In this document: one piece after another, positions 42,983-51,171 of the stretch | Layout of the letters: the number at the start of each line of letters is the position of its first letter | Position numbering within the stretch: the first letter of the stretch is position 1 | Source of the DNA: Streptomyces sp. NP160 | GTDB taxonomy: Bacteria; Actinomycetota; Actinomycetes; Actinomycetales; Quadrisphaeraceae | Direction of reading: 5' to 3' | Length of the DNA stretch: 64,000 nucleotides | Assembly (NCBI RefSeq): GCF_006335115.1 | Contig: NZ_VDMJ01000004.1 | Span: 1 to 64,000 of the forward strand | Position numbers and translations under genes: made by a program | The notes under the pieces: generated by a model | Told to the model about the DNA's origin: nothing | The model's input: the letters and a program-made list of their open reading frames with translations, nothing else | Databases searched by the model: none

Positions 42983-43291
42983 GTGTCCGTCGTCGTCATC
43001 AACGCCCTCGACGTCCCCGACGGAGCCGGGGCGGAGGTGGAGCGCCGCTTCGCCGCCCGCAAGCACGCCGTGGACGGCGCGGAGGGCTTCGAGGGCTTCC
43101 AGCTGCTGCGACCGGTGGCCGGGGAGAGCCGCTACTTCGTGGTGACGCAGTGGGCGAGCCGAGAGGCCTTCGAGGCCTGGCGCGACGGCAGCCCGCGGGT
43201 GGCCCACAGCGACGGCGACGGCGGCCCTGCGCCGCGCCGCCCGGTCGCCACCGGGTCGGCGCTGCTCGAGTTCGAGGTGGTGGACCTCTGA
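42983..43291 (+). CDS. mhuD: MhuD-like heme-degrading monooxygenase (ABM fold)
   Basis: 102 residues; GTG 42983 with GGAGG seven bases upstream. VVINALDVPDGAGAEVERRF, GFEGFQLLRPVAGESRYFVV, EAFEAWRDG and PVATGSALLEFEVV follow mycobacterial MhuD nearly throughout. The heme-site Asn near the start, the Trp of FEAWRDG and the His of RVAHSDG are kept. MhuD opens heme to mycobilin with release of iron, without CO. It is divergent from the CAP/wall-binding gene. No heme transporter adjoins it. The relation is judged from remembered family sequence, so symbol is provisional. Confidence 0.75.
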   Translation: MSVVVINALDVPDGAGAEVERRFAARKHAVDGAEGFEGFQLLRPVAGESRYFVVTQWASREAFEAWRDGSPRVAHSDGDGGPAPRRPVATGSALLEFEVVDL

Positions 43292-43431
43292 GCCACCGCG
43301 GGGGCCGATCAGGTCAGAGCGCGCCAGGGGTTGTGCAGATCGGTCCTCGGGGGTCAAGGCGAGCGTCGGGGGAGCCGATGCTCAAGGGCCGGTCGAGACC
43401 TCGGGCGGTCAGCACCACGTTCGGAGCCGCC

Positions 43432-45813
43432 ATGACTGCCGTCGACAGGGTCGCTGACCTGCCCTCCCGGCCTGCACCCCTCGACCACGCCGCCGGCCAC
43501 CCGGAAGAGCTCCGCCGCCTCCTGCGCGAGCAGCGGCTGGTCAGCTGGTTCCAGCCGATCGTCGACCTGTCCACCGGCGCGGTCGTCGCCCACGAGGCGC
43601 TCGTGCGGGGACCCGCCGACTCCCCGCTGCACCTCCCCGACGCGCTGTTCGGCACCGCCCGCCGTCACGGGCTGCTGCCGGAGCTGGACGCGGCCTGCCG
43701 CGCGGCCGCGTTCCGCGGGGCCGCCGTGCACGGCCTGGTGGAGCCGCTGTCGCTGTTCGTCAACGTCGAGCCCGAGGTGCTCGACAGCGCTCCGCTCGAC
43801 GTCCTCCTGGAGATCGCCGCCAGCGCGCCGGGGCACCTGCGGGTGGTCGTGGAGCTCACCGAGCGGGCGCTGGCCAAGCGCCCGGCGGAGCTGCTGCGCA
43901 CCGTGGAGCGCGTGCGGGAGGCCGGGTGGGCCGTGGCCCTGGACGACGTCGGCGCCGAGGAGCTCTCCCTCGCCTTCATGCCGCTGCTGCGCCCCGACGT
44001 GGTGAAGCTCGACCTGCGCCTCGTGCAGGACGCGCCCGGCCCCGACGTCGCGCAGGTGATGAACGCCGTCAACGCCTACGCCGAGGACAGCGGCGCGCTG
44101 GTGCTCGCCGAGGGCATCGAGCACGAGGCGCACCTGCGCCTGGCGCAGGCGCTGGGCGCCGGCCTGGGGCAGGGGTGGATGTTCGGCAGGCCGCAGGCCG
44201 TGCCCGCCGAGCACCTCCCCACCGGTGCGCTGCAGCTGCCGCGCCGCTCGGCGAGCGCCGGGCGCGACCCGCTGGCCTCCAGCCCGTTCGCCCTGCTGCC
44301 CGACGGCGTGGAGCTGCGCCAGGCGCCCAAGAAGCTGCTGGTGGAGCTCAGCAAGCAGCTGGAGCGCGAGGCGCTGCGGCAGGGCAGCACGTGCGTGGTG
44401 GCCTCCACCTTCCAGGAGGCCCGGCACTTCACCCCCGCCACCACCGGGCGCTACCGCGACCTGGCCGAGCGCACCGCCTTCGTCTGCGCCCTCGGCGAGG
44501 ACCTGCCCGCCGAGCCGATGCCCGGCGTCCGCGGCGCCACGCTGTCTCCGGCGGACCCGGTGCGCGGGGAGTGGGACGTCGTCGTCATCGCGCCGCACTT
44601 CAGCGCCGCGCTGCTGGCCCGTGACCTGGGAGACGACGGCCCCGACGCCGCGCGCCGCTTCGAGTACGCCCTCACCTACGAGCGCGCCACCGTCGCCGCG
44701 GCCGGCCGGGCGCTGCTGGCGCGGGTCGCCGCCCAGGACGGGGTCCCGACGCTGCCCGTGCCCGCCCCCGCGCCGGTGCCGGTGGCCGAGGTGGCCACCC
44801 CGGACCGTGCGCCGCGCGCGGCCGGAGCGGGTACCGGCCCGGGCACCGCCGCGACGGGACGCGCGCCCGAGCCCGGCGAGACCGGCGCGGTCACCGACGC
44901 GCTGCTGCGCCGGGCGCTCGCGGCGTCCACCAGCGGCGTCTGCATCGCCGAGCTGCGCCGTCCCGACCAGCCGCTGGTCTACGTCAACCCCGCCTTCGAG
45001 AGGCTCACCGGGCTGAGCGCCGACCAGGTGCTCGGGCGCAACTGCCGGTTCCTGCAGGGACCTGACACCGACCCGCGCGCCGTGGCCTCCATCCGCGCCG
45101 CCGTCCGCGCGGGCCGCGAGTGGAACGGCGTGCTGCTCAACCACCGCGGACCCGAGCGGGAGCCGTGGTGGAACGAGATCCACCTGTCCCCGGTCCGCGA
45201 CGACGACGGCGTGCTCGTGCAGTACATCGGCGTGCAGACGGACGTCACCGAGCGGGTCCGCGCCCAGCGCGAGCTCGCCGCCGAGCGGGACCGCAGCGCC
45301 GCGCACCTGGCGCGGATCGAGCAGCTGGCGTTCACCGACCCCCTCACGGGCCTGGACAACCGCCGCCGGTTCGAGTCGCGCCTGGAGACCGCGCTGTGGG
45401 ACGCGCGCGCCGGGGGCACCGCCCTGGCCGTGGTGCTGCTCGACCTCGACGGGTTCAAGACCGTCAACGACACCCACGGCCACGCCGCGGGCGACGAGCT
45501 GCTCGTGGCCCTCGCCGACCGCCTGCGCCGGCGCCTGCGCCGCGCCGACCTGGTCTGCCGCCTGGGCGGTGACGAGCTCCTCCTCGCTCTGCCCGGCCTC
45601 GACCCGTCCGAGGCGGCGCAGCAGGCCGCGGCGGTGGTGGCCCAGGTGCGCCGGGACGTCACCGAGCCCGTCAGCACCGCCTTCGGTGCGGTGTCGGTCG
45701 GTGTCAGCGCGGGGGTGGCCCTGCACCCCGCCGACGGTGACGACGTCACCGCGCTCGTGCACGTCGCCGACCAGCGGATGTTCGCCGAGAAGCGGGTCCA
45801 CCGCCGCCGCTGA
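43432..45813 (+). CDS. EAL-DICT-LOV-GGDEF signalling protein (c-di-GMP turnover, blue-light sensing)
   Basis: 793 residues from ATG 43432 (GGAG 5 bases upstream; ATG 43378 is possible). The EAL domain comes first (about 30-260): HEALVRG, LFVNVEPEVL, VVELTERA, ALDDVGAEELS, VKLDLRLV, LAEGIEHEAHL and the QGWMFGRP end all look catalytic. A DICT sensory domain follows (about 298-430, FQEARHFTPATTGRYRDLAE). A Pro/Ala linker leads to a LOV domain with GRNCRFLQGPDTDP, including the flavin-binding Cys (about 536). The last domain is GGDEF (RLGGDELLLAL, about 711) with an RxxD ahead of it. EAL first and GGDEF last is unusual. Confidence 0.87.
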   Translation: MTAVDRVADLPSRPAPLDHAAGHPEELRRLLREQRLVSWFQPIVDLSTGAVVAHEALVRGPADSPLHLPDALFGTARRHGLLPELDAACRAAAFRGAAVHGLVEPLSLFVNVEPEVLDSAPLDVLLEIAASAPGHLRVVVELTERALAKRPAELLRTVERVREAGWAVALDDVGAEELSLAFMPLLRPDVVKLDLRLVQDAPGPDVAQVMNAVNAYAEDSGALVLAEGIEHEAHLRLAQALGAGLGQGWMFGRPQAVPAEHLPTGALQLPRRSASAGRDPLASSPFALLPDGVELRQAPKKLLVELSKQLEREALRQGSTCVVASTFQEARHFTPATTGRYRDLAERTAFVCALGEDLPAEPMPGVRGATLSPADPVRGEWDVVVIAPHFSAALLARDLGDDGPDAARRFEYALTYERATVAAAGRALLARVAAQDGVPTLPVPAPAPVPVAEVATPDRAPRAAGAGTGPGTAATGRAPEPGETGAVTDALLRRALAASTSGVCIAELRRPDQPLVYVNPAFERLTGLSADQVLGRNCRFLQGPDTDPRAVASIRAAVRAGREWNGVLLNHRGPEREPWWNEIHLSPVRDDDGVLVQYIGVQTDVTERVRAQRELAAERDRSAAHLARIEQLAFTDPLTGLDNRRRFESRLETALWDARAGGTALAVVLLDLDGFKTVNDTHGHAAGDELLVALADRLRRRLRRADLVCRLGGDELLLALPGLDPSEAAQQAAAVVAQVRRDVTEPVSTAFGAVSVGVSAGVALHPADGDDVTALVHVADQRMFAEKRVHRRR

Positions 45814-45819
45814 CGCGCC

Positions 45820-45845
45820 CGCCGCCCGGTGGACGGTGGGCGGCG
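45820..45845. terminator. terminator-like hairpin between convergent genes
   Basis: An 8-bp GC stem (45820-45827 with 45838-45845) and 10-base loop in the 40-bp gap between the EAL-GGDEF and MarR genes. Confidence 0.5.
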
Positions 45846-45853
45846 CGCCGGGG

Positions 45854-46306
45854 TCAGGACCCGGTGGCGCCGTGCTCCAGCGCGGTGGTCGCGCGCCGCA
45901 GGAAGGCGAGCACCACGTCGCGCTGGGCTGGCGTCAGCGAGCGGCTCACCGCGTCGAGCTGGCTGATGGGCCCCGACCACGCGGCCTCGTTGGCGGCCCG
46001 CGCGCCCTCGTCCAGCACCACGAGGGTGCGCCGGCGGTCGGTGGGGTGGGGCTGGCGGTGCACGTGGCCGGCGGCGGCCAGCCGGTCGACGAGCACCGTG
46101 GTCGAGGCCGTCCTGATGCCCAGCCGCTCGGACAGCTCGGCCACGCCCAGGGGGCCGTGGCCCTCGAGCAGGTAGAGCGCGGTGACGTCGGTGGTCCCGA
46201 GCCCCTGCTGGCGGGAGACGCGCGCCAGCAGCTCCCGGCTGGCGTCGCCGAAGGCCTGCAGCGCCCGCGTCACGTCGTCCGGCTCGAGGTGCACGCCGCA
46301 GAGCAT
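45854..46306 (-). CDS. MarR-family transcriptional regulator
   Basis: 150 residues from ATG 46306; a TTG at 46327 is less likely because it lies in the palindrome. The winged helix (about 35-105) has ALYLLEGHGPLGVAELSERL, IRTASTTVLVDRLAAAGHVH and the wing PHPTDRRRTLVVLDEGA, all typical MarR. It probably represses the divergent FAD monooxygenase gene and itself from CTAGATTGTCTAG, being released by a phenolic or related ligand. Confidence 0.88.
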   Translation of the reverse strand: MLCGVHLEPDDVTRALQAFGDASRELLARVSRQQGLGTTDVTALYLLEGHGPLGVAELSERLGIRTASTTVLVDRLAAAGHVHRQPHPTDRRRTLVVLDEGARAANEAAWSGPISQLDAVSRSLTPAQRDVVLAFLRRATTALEHGATGS

Positions 46307-46310
46307 ATCG

Positions 46311-46323
46311 CTAGATTGTCTAG
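46311..46323. promoter_or_regulatory. candidate MarR operator CTAGA-TTG-TCTAG
   Basis: A perfect 5-bp inverted repeat with 3-bp spacer, AT-rich compared with its surroundings, in the 43-bp divergent gap between the MarR gene and the monooxygenase. Such short gaps and palindromes are usual for MarR pairs. Confidence 0.65.
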
Positions 46324-46349
46324 CCAACCTCTAGCGGCAGGGAGTCATC

Positions 46350-47594
46350 GTGACCACGGCACGCGCCTCGAAGGTCCTCATCTCCGGCGCCAGCATCGCC
46401 GGTCCCGCTCTCGTGCACTGGCTGGCCCGCGCCGGCGTCGACGTCACCGTGGTCGAGCGCGCGCCAGAGCTGCGCGAGGGCGGCCACAACATCGACGTGC
46501 GCGGCGCTGGCCGCGAGGTGCTGCGCCGGATGGGCCTGGAGGAGGACGTTCTCGCGCACACCACCGGGGAGGAGGGCACCCGCTTCCTCGACGAGCGCGG
46601 TCGCGTGCTCGGGGAGTTCCCCGCCTCCACCTCGCAGACCGGTGGCCCGACCGCCGAGGTGGAGGTCCTCCGGGGGCGCCTCAGCCGGCTCCTGGTCGAC
46701 AGCTGCGAGGGTCTGCCCGGCCGCGTCCAGTGGCGCTTCGGGGACCAGGTCGCCGAGGTCCACGACCGGCTGGGCGGGGACGACGACGCGAGCGGTGTCG
46801 ACGTCGTGCTGGCCTCCGGCGTGCGCGAGCGCTTCGACGTCGTCGTCGTCGCCGAGGGGCTGCGCTCCCGCACGCGCCAGCAGGTCTTTGGCGGCGACCG
46901 GAGCGCCCACGTCAAGGAGCTGGGTGCGTACTGCGCCTACCTCACCGTGCCCCGCGAGCCCACCGACGACCGGTACTGGACCTGGCAGGTGCTCGGCCGC
47001 GGCCGCAGCGCCCACCTGCGCCCCGACGACGAGGGCACCACGCGCGGGCTGCTGACCTTCCTCTCGGACGTACCCGGCCTGGACGAGCTCGAGCCCCGGG
47101 CCGCGGCCCTGGTCGTGCAGCGCCTGTACGCCGGCACGGGACCGATCGGCGAGCGGCTGACCGCCGCCCTCGACACCGAGCCGTTCTACTTCGAGGCGCT
47201 CGGGCAGGCGGTGCTGCCGCGCTGGTCGAAGGGCCGGGTGGTGCTCGCCGGTGACGCCGCGCACTGCGCCTCGCCCGTCTCGGGCATGTCCACCACGCTC
47301 GCGCTGGTGGGCGCGTACGTGCTGGCCGGTGAGCTCACCCGTCCCGGGGCACCGGTGCCGCAGGCCCTGGAGGCCTACGAGCGCACGCTGCGGCCCCTGG
47401 TCGACGCGGCGCAGAAGCTGCCACCGGGCACCCCGCGCATCGGCAACCCGCGGCACACCGCGGAGATCCGCGTCCTCGGCGCGCTCGTCAGCGCCGCGTC
47501 CAGCAGGCCAGTGCAGCGCCTCAGGCTGGGCGAGAGGCTGATCTCCCCGCCGGCCGACGCCGTCGACCTGCCGGAGCACGCTCACCTGCGCTGA
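46350..47594 (+). CDS. FAD-dependent aromatic-type monooxygenase (PHBH/TetX-like)
   Basis: 414 residues. KVLISGASIAGPALVHWLAR binds the ADP part of FAD, VVVVAEGLRSRTRQQVF is the DG-type second motif (here Glu-Gly), and GRVVLAGDAAHCASPVSGMS the GD motif. It should hydroxylate an aromatic or polyketide-like molecule with NAD(P)H and O2; TetX-type drug modification is also possible. GTG 46350 with GGGAG upstream. Controlled by the divergent MarR gene. Confidence 0.87.
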   Translation: MTTARASKVLISGASIAGPALVHWLARAGVDVTVVERAPELREGGHNIDVRGAGREVLRRMGLEEDVLAHTTGEEGTRFLDERGRVLGEFPASTSQTGGPTAEVEVLRGRLSRLLVDSCEGLPGRVQWRFGDQVAEVHDRLGGDDDASGVDVVLASGVRERFDVVVVAEGLRSRTRQQVFGGDRSAHVKELGAYCAYLTVPREPTDDRYWTWQVLGRGRSAHLRPDDEGTTRGLLTFLSDVPGLDELEPRAAALVVQRLYAGTGPIGERLTAALDTEPFYFEALGQAVLPRWSKGRVVLAGDAAHCASPVSGMSTTLALVGAYVLAGELTRPGAPVPQALEAYERTLRPLVDAAQKLPPGTPRIGNPRHTAEIRVLGALVSAASSRPVQRLRLGERLISPPADAVDLPEHAHLR

Positions 47595-47601
47595 GGTTCC
47601 C

Positions 47602-48540
47602 TCAGCAGGCCGGTGCGGTGGCGGGGCCGGCGCACGTGACCACCTCGGCGGCCCACACCAGCCCCTCGGGTGCCTGCAGCCCCACCTGCACGGGCTCACC
47701 GGTCCCGGTGAACGGCCTCACGAGCACGTCGTCGGGACAGGGGCGCGACGGCACCTCCTCGGCGTCCAGGCTGAGCTTCACGCGGGTGGGGCGCAGGCAC
47801 GCCAGCACGACCGCGTAGGGACGTCCCGGCTCGGTGAGCAGCACCGGCAGCCACCCGGTGCCGCGGCGCACGGTGACGTCGACGGCGGGCTGCCGGCCGG
47901 AGGCGCCCCGCACGGTCGCGCTCACCGCGCCGGCGGCCGTCTGCTCGTCCACCCACAGGCCCGGCACCAGCTCCGCGTCACCGGCCGCCTCTACCTCCTG
48001 CGTCGAGGCCCCGGCCGGCAGCAGCGTGCCGCTCGGCCCGCCTCCCCGCGGCAGCGACACCCCGCGCACGGCCCGCGCGGCGGACGTGCACAGGCCGCCC
48101 GAGAGCTCGGGGTCGGGCGCACGCACCACGAGGCACACCCCGCCCGAGGGCGAGAGCGCCACCCAGTACGAGGCCGCCGGCGCCGACGCCAGCAGCCGGC
48201 CCGATCCTGCCTGCACCCCGACGTTCCGGGCCAGGTCGTCGTCGGCCATCTCCCTGCCCACGACCTCAGGCACGCCCAGCGCGGGGAACAGCTGCCGCGC
48301 CGCGGCCGCCTGGTCCGGCGGGTCGGTGCGGCTGTCGGCGGCGCGCTGCTGCGCGGTGACGGTCGCGCCCACCGCCACCAGCAGGACGACGACGCCCGCG
48401 GCCACCCCCAGCCGCCTGCGGCGCAGGTCGGGGCCGGCGACGGGCCGGGCCGAGGCAGGGGTCCGGTCGGGCGGCGCCGCAGGCGGGGCGTCCAGGTCGA
48501 GGTCGTCGAGCTCGTCACCGCCCTCGTCCGGCCCCCTCAC
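47602..48540 (-). CDS. membrane-anchored secreted protein of unknown function (paralogue of the 38741 gene)
   Basis: 312 residues from GTG 48540. Asp/Glu/Pro-rich cytoplasmic start, basic RRRRLG, one helix (VAAGVVVLLVAVGATVTA), then extracytoplasmic segments ARQLFPALGVPEVVGREMAD, GGVCLVVRAPDPELSGGLCT, VRGVSLPRGGGPSGTLLP, ELVPGLWVDEQTA and AVVLACLRPT. These run parallel to the 38741 product (ELFPALR, CLVVRT, RGVSLPSG, LAAGLWVGEETA, AVVLACVG). Family unknown. Confidence 0.7.
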   Translation of the reverse strand: MRGPDEGGDELDDLDLDAPPAAPPDRTPASARPVAGPDLRRRRLGVAAGVVVLLVAVGATVTAQQRAADSRTDPPDQAAAARQLFPALGVPEVVGREMADDDLARNVGVQAGSGRLLASAPAASYWVALSPSGGVCLVVRAPDPELSGGLCTSAARAVRGVSLPRGGGPSGTLLPAGASTQEVEAAGDAELVPGLWVDEQTAAGAVSATVRGASGRQPAVDVTVRRGTGWLPVLLTEPGRPYAVVLACLRPTRVKLSLDAEEVPSRPCPDDVLVRPFTGTGEPVQVGLQAPEGLVWAAEVVTCAGPATAPAC

Positions 48541-48712
48541 AGCGGCACGCTCTCACGAGCACGGCCCCACGAGCACGGCCCCGCGGGAGGGGAGGTCACC
48601 GGGCGGCGTGTGGCGCAGCGCCCATGACGACCTGGGCGCGAACCGTAGCGAACTGCTGCGTATCGTCACAGACTGTGCGGATGCGTGACGACGTGACACC
48701 GCGGGGCCACGG

Positions 48713-49114
48713 ATGACGACGGTGAACGTCGTCGACCTCCGAGCCCACGACGATCTGGACGGCCTGTCGGAGTTCGAGCTGCTGGACCTCTACCTGCGGG
48801 TCCGGCGTCTCCTGCAGAGCCGGCTGTCGCTCGGCGAGGGGTCCGAGTCGCTGGAGATGTTCTTCTCGCGCATGGCCGAGGTGGTCGAGAAGCCGACGCC
48901 CCAGGTGCCCAGGACCAAGATCTCCCCGCGGGAGCGCGAGGTGCTCCACTTCCTCGCGCAGGAGAAGACCAACGCGGAGATCGCCGCGACGCTGTTCATC
49001 AGCGAGAACACGGTGAAGCGGCACGTGTCGAGCATCCTCGGCAAGTACGAGGTGGTCAGCCGCCACGGCGCCGTGATGGCCGCCATCCGGGAGGGCACCC
49101 TCACGGTCGACTGA
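48713..49114 (+). CDS. LuxR-type HTH regulator, single domain
   Basis: 133 residues. The C-terminal half is a LuxR/GerE HTH: TKISPREREVLHFLAQEKTN, AEIAATLFISENTVKRHVSS, ILGKYEVVSRHGAVMAAI. The first 65 residues form a helical, acidic start (LSEFELLDLYLRVRRLLQSR) with no receiver or ligand domain; they may dimerise. A 172-bp upstream region contains the direct repeat GCGAAC at 48639 and nearby (GCGAACCGTAGCGAACTG), a possible autoregulatory site. Targets unknown. Confidence 0.8.
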   Translation: MTTVNVVDLRAHDDLDGLSEFELLDLYLRVRRLLQSRLSLGEGSESLEMFFSRMAEVVEKPTPQVPRTKISPREREVLHFLAQEKTNAEIAATLFISENTVKRHVSSILGKYEVVSRHGAVMAAIREGTLTVD

Positions 49115-49146
49115 CGGGCCGCCGCCCGACCCGCTCCCGCGGCGGT

Positions 49147-50130
49147 TCAGGGCAGGGTGACCCCGGCCAGTCGCTGGGACAGGTCCCACGCCCGGGCGGC
49201 GTCGGCGGTGCTGCGCAGCGCCGGGTACAGCGGCTGCTCCGCCGCCCGCCCCCCGAGGCGGCCGGGTCCGGACGGGCCGAACTGCACCTCGCGCTCCGCC
49301 GCCGGGGGCGCCGGCGTCGTCGCGGCCAGCAGGGCCGGCTGCGCGGCCGACTCCGGGGTCCCCACGAGCAGCCCCCGTCGCGAGAGCCACCGGATGAGGC
49401 GCACCTGCGGGGTGTCGCCGGACCGCCCGACCTCGGGGCGAGCTGCCAGCAGGCTCGTCGGCGCGACGCCGGGGTGCGACAGCACGCTCGTGACGCCCCA
49501 CCCTCCGGCCCGGCTGCGGCGGTCGAGCTCCAGGGCGAACAGGCCCTGGGCGATCTTCGAGGAGCGGTAGGCGGCCATGCCGTCGTAGGAGCGCTCCCAG
49601 TCGGGGTCGTCCCAGTGCACTGCCCCGCGCGCCGCGGCCACGCTCACCTGCGAGACCACGCGCGCCCGCCCCTCGCGCAGCAGCGGCAGCAGGTGCGCCA
49701 CCAGCGCCGCGTGCCCCAGGTGGTTGGTGCCCAGCTGCAGCTCGTGGCCGTCGGCCGTGGTCTGCCGCGACGGCGGCGTCATCACGCCGGCGTTGTTGAC
49801 CAGCAGGTGCACCGGTGCCCCCTCGGCGCACAGCGCCTCCCCGAGCGCCGCCACGGACGCCAGCGACCCCAGGTCGAGGTCGCGCAGCTCCACCCGCGCT
49901 GCCGCGGCTGACCGCCGGATGGTCGCCGCCGCGGCCTCTCCCTTGGTGCGGGAGCGCACGGGCAGCACCACCTCGGCGCCCGCCGCCGCCAGCCGGGTGG
50001 CGATGCGCAGCCCGATGCCGTCGCTGCCCCCCGTCACCACCGCCCGCCGCCCGGTGAGGTCGGGGACGACGACGGCCTGCTCCGCCGACGCCCGCGCTCG
50101 TGCTGCTCGCCCTGCTCGCTGCTGTGCCAT
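49147..50130 (-). CDS. short-chain dehydrogenase/reductase (SDR)
   Basis: 327 residues. [20 protein letters not shown] is the nucleotide motif, [14 protein letters not shown] the N-N-A-G motif, and [15 protein letters not shown] contains the catalytic Tyr-x-x-x-Lys. The preceding Ser is in [10 protein letters not shown]. It is like the classical SDRs of the protochlorophyllide/retinol dehydrogenase type that act on small carbonyls. The basic N-terminal 20 residues are extra. Divergent from an XRE regulator that probably controls it. Confidence 0.86.
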   Translation of the reverse strand: MAQQRAGRAARARASAEQAVVVPDLTGRRAVVTGGSDGIGLRIATRLAAAGAEVVLPVRSRTKGEAAAATIRRSAAAARVELRDLDLGSLASVAALGEALCAEGAPVHLLVNNAGVMTPPSRQTTADGHELQLGTNHLGHAALVAHLLPLLREGRARVVSQVSVAAARGAVHWDDPDWERSYDGMAAYRSSKIAQGLFALELDRRSRAGGWGVTSVLSHPGVAPTSLLAARPEVGRSGDTPQVRLIRWLSRRGLLVGTPESAAQPALLAATTPAPPAAEREVQFGPSGPGRLGGRAAEQPLYPALRSTADAARAWDLSQRLAGVTLP

Positions 50131-50241
50131 GCCCCGAGACTGCGACGTCCTGCGGAGGCGCTCCAGGGCCCGCGCATCCAGGGACCGGCAGTCCCTGGAC
50201 GCGCCCTCGTGCCCGGCGGCTCCCGCGCCCAGGATGGGCGC

Positions 50242-51075
50242 GTGGACAGGTCCGGGCTGGCGGCGTTCCTGCGCCGTCGTCGTCAGTCGCTGCAGCCGGA
50301 GGACGTCGGCCTGCCGCGCGGGGTGCGCCGCCGCACCGACGGGCTGCGCCGCGAGGAGGTGGCGCAGCTGTGCCACCTCTCGGCCGACTACTACACCCGG
50401 ATCGAGCAGGAGCGCGGCCCGCACCCGTCGGCCGAGGTGCTCGCGGGCATCGCCCAGGGGCTGCACCTGTCCGTCGACGAGCGCGACCACCTCTTCCGCC
50501 TGGCCGGCCAGGCACCGCCCCAGCGCGGCCCGGGCAGCGAGCACGTCAGCCCCGGGCTGCTCCGGATCCTCGACCGCCTCGACGACACCCCGGCCGAGGT
50601 GGTCACCGAGCTGGGGGAGACCCTGCGCCAGACCCGCCTCGGCGTGGCGCTGACCGGTGACGCCTCGCAGCGGACCGGGCCCGCGCGCAGTCTCGGCTAC
50701 CGCTGGTTCACCGACCCGGCCGCCCGCGCGCTGTACGACGACGTCGACCACGAGCACCTCTCCCGCCTGTGGGCCTCCGGCCTGCGCGAGGTGGTGGCGC
50801 GGCGCGGGCCCGGCTCCCGCGCGGCCGCCCTCGCCGACGACCTCCTGGTCCGCAGCCCCGAGTTCGCCGCGCTGTGGGAGCGGCACGAGGTGGGCCTGCG
50901 GCCCCGGGAGCCCAAGCGCTTCGTGCACCCCCAGGTGGGGCGGCTCGAGCTGGCCTGCCAGACCCTGCTGGACCCCGACCAGGGGCACCACCTGCTCGTC
51001 TACACCGCGGAGCCCGGTTCCGAGAGCGCCGAGAAGCTCCAGCTGCTGGGCGTCCTCGGCCACCAGGCGGTCTGA
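50242..51075 (+). CDS. XRE-family regulator with MmyB-like ligand domain
   Basis: 277 residues from GTG 50242 (AGGA upstream); GTG 50209 is possible. [40 protein letters not shown] and [20 protein letters not shown] form the HTH typical of the actinobacterial MmyB-like group. The C-terminal part (about 100-270) has [35 protein letters not shown] and [20 protein letters not shown], which is the PAS-like ligand-binding MmyB domain. Such regulators often neighbour the SDR they control, as here. Confidence 0.88.
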   Translation: MDRSGLAAFLRRRRQSLQPEDVGLPRGVRRRTDGLRREEVAQLCHLSADYYTRIEQERGPHPSAEVLAGIAQGLHLSVDERDHLFRLAGQAPPQRGPGSEHVSPGLLRILDRLDDTPAEVVTELGETLRQTRLGVALTGDASQRTGPARSLGYRWFTDPAARALYDDVDHEHLSRLWASGLREVVARRGPGSRAAALADDLLVRSPEFAALWERHEVGLRPREPKRFVHPQVGRLELACQTLLDPDQGHHLLVYTAEPGSESAEKLQLLGVLGHQAV

Positions 51076-51092
51076 GCGACCGCACGGCCGGT

Positions 51093-51109
51093 GATCACGC
51101 AGCGTGATC
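51093..51109. promoter_or_regulatory. 17-bp palindrome GATCACGC-A-GCGTGATC
   Basis: A perfect 8-bp inverted repeat around one base, 18 bp after the XRE regulator stop and about 60 bp before the zinc alcohol dehydrogenase ATG. It may be an operator for the dehydrogenase gene. A short GC hairpin (CCCCCAGGCGGGGG) lies just downstream. Confidence 0.45.
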
Positions 51110-51171
51110 GGTTCGCCCCCAGGCGGGGGAGGGAGGAGCGTGGAGCGGAGTCAACGGATGAGGTGGTCCTG

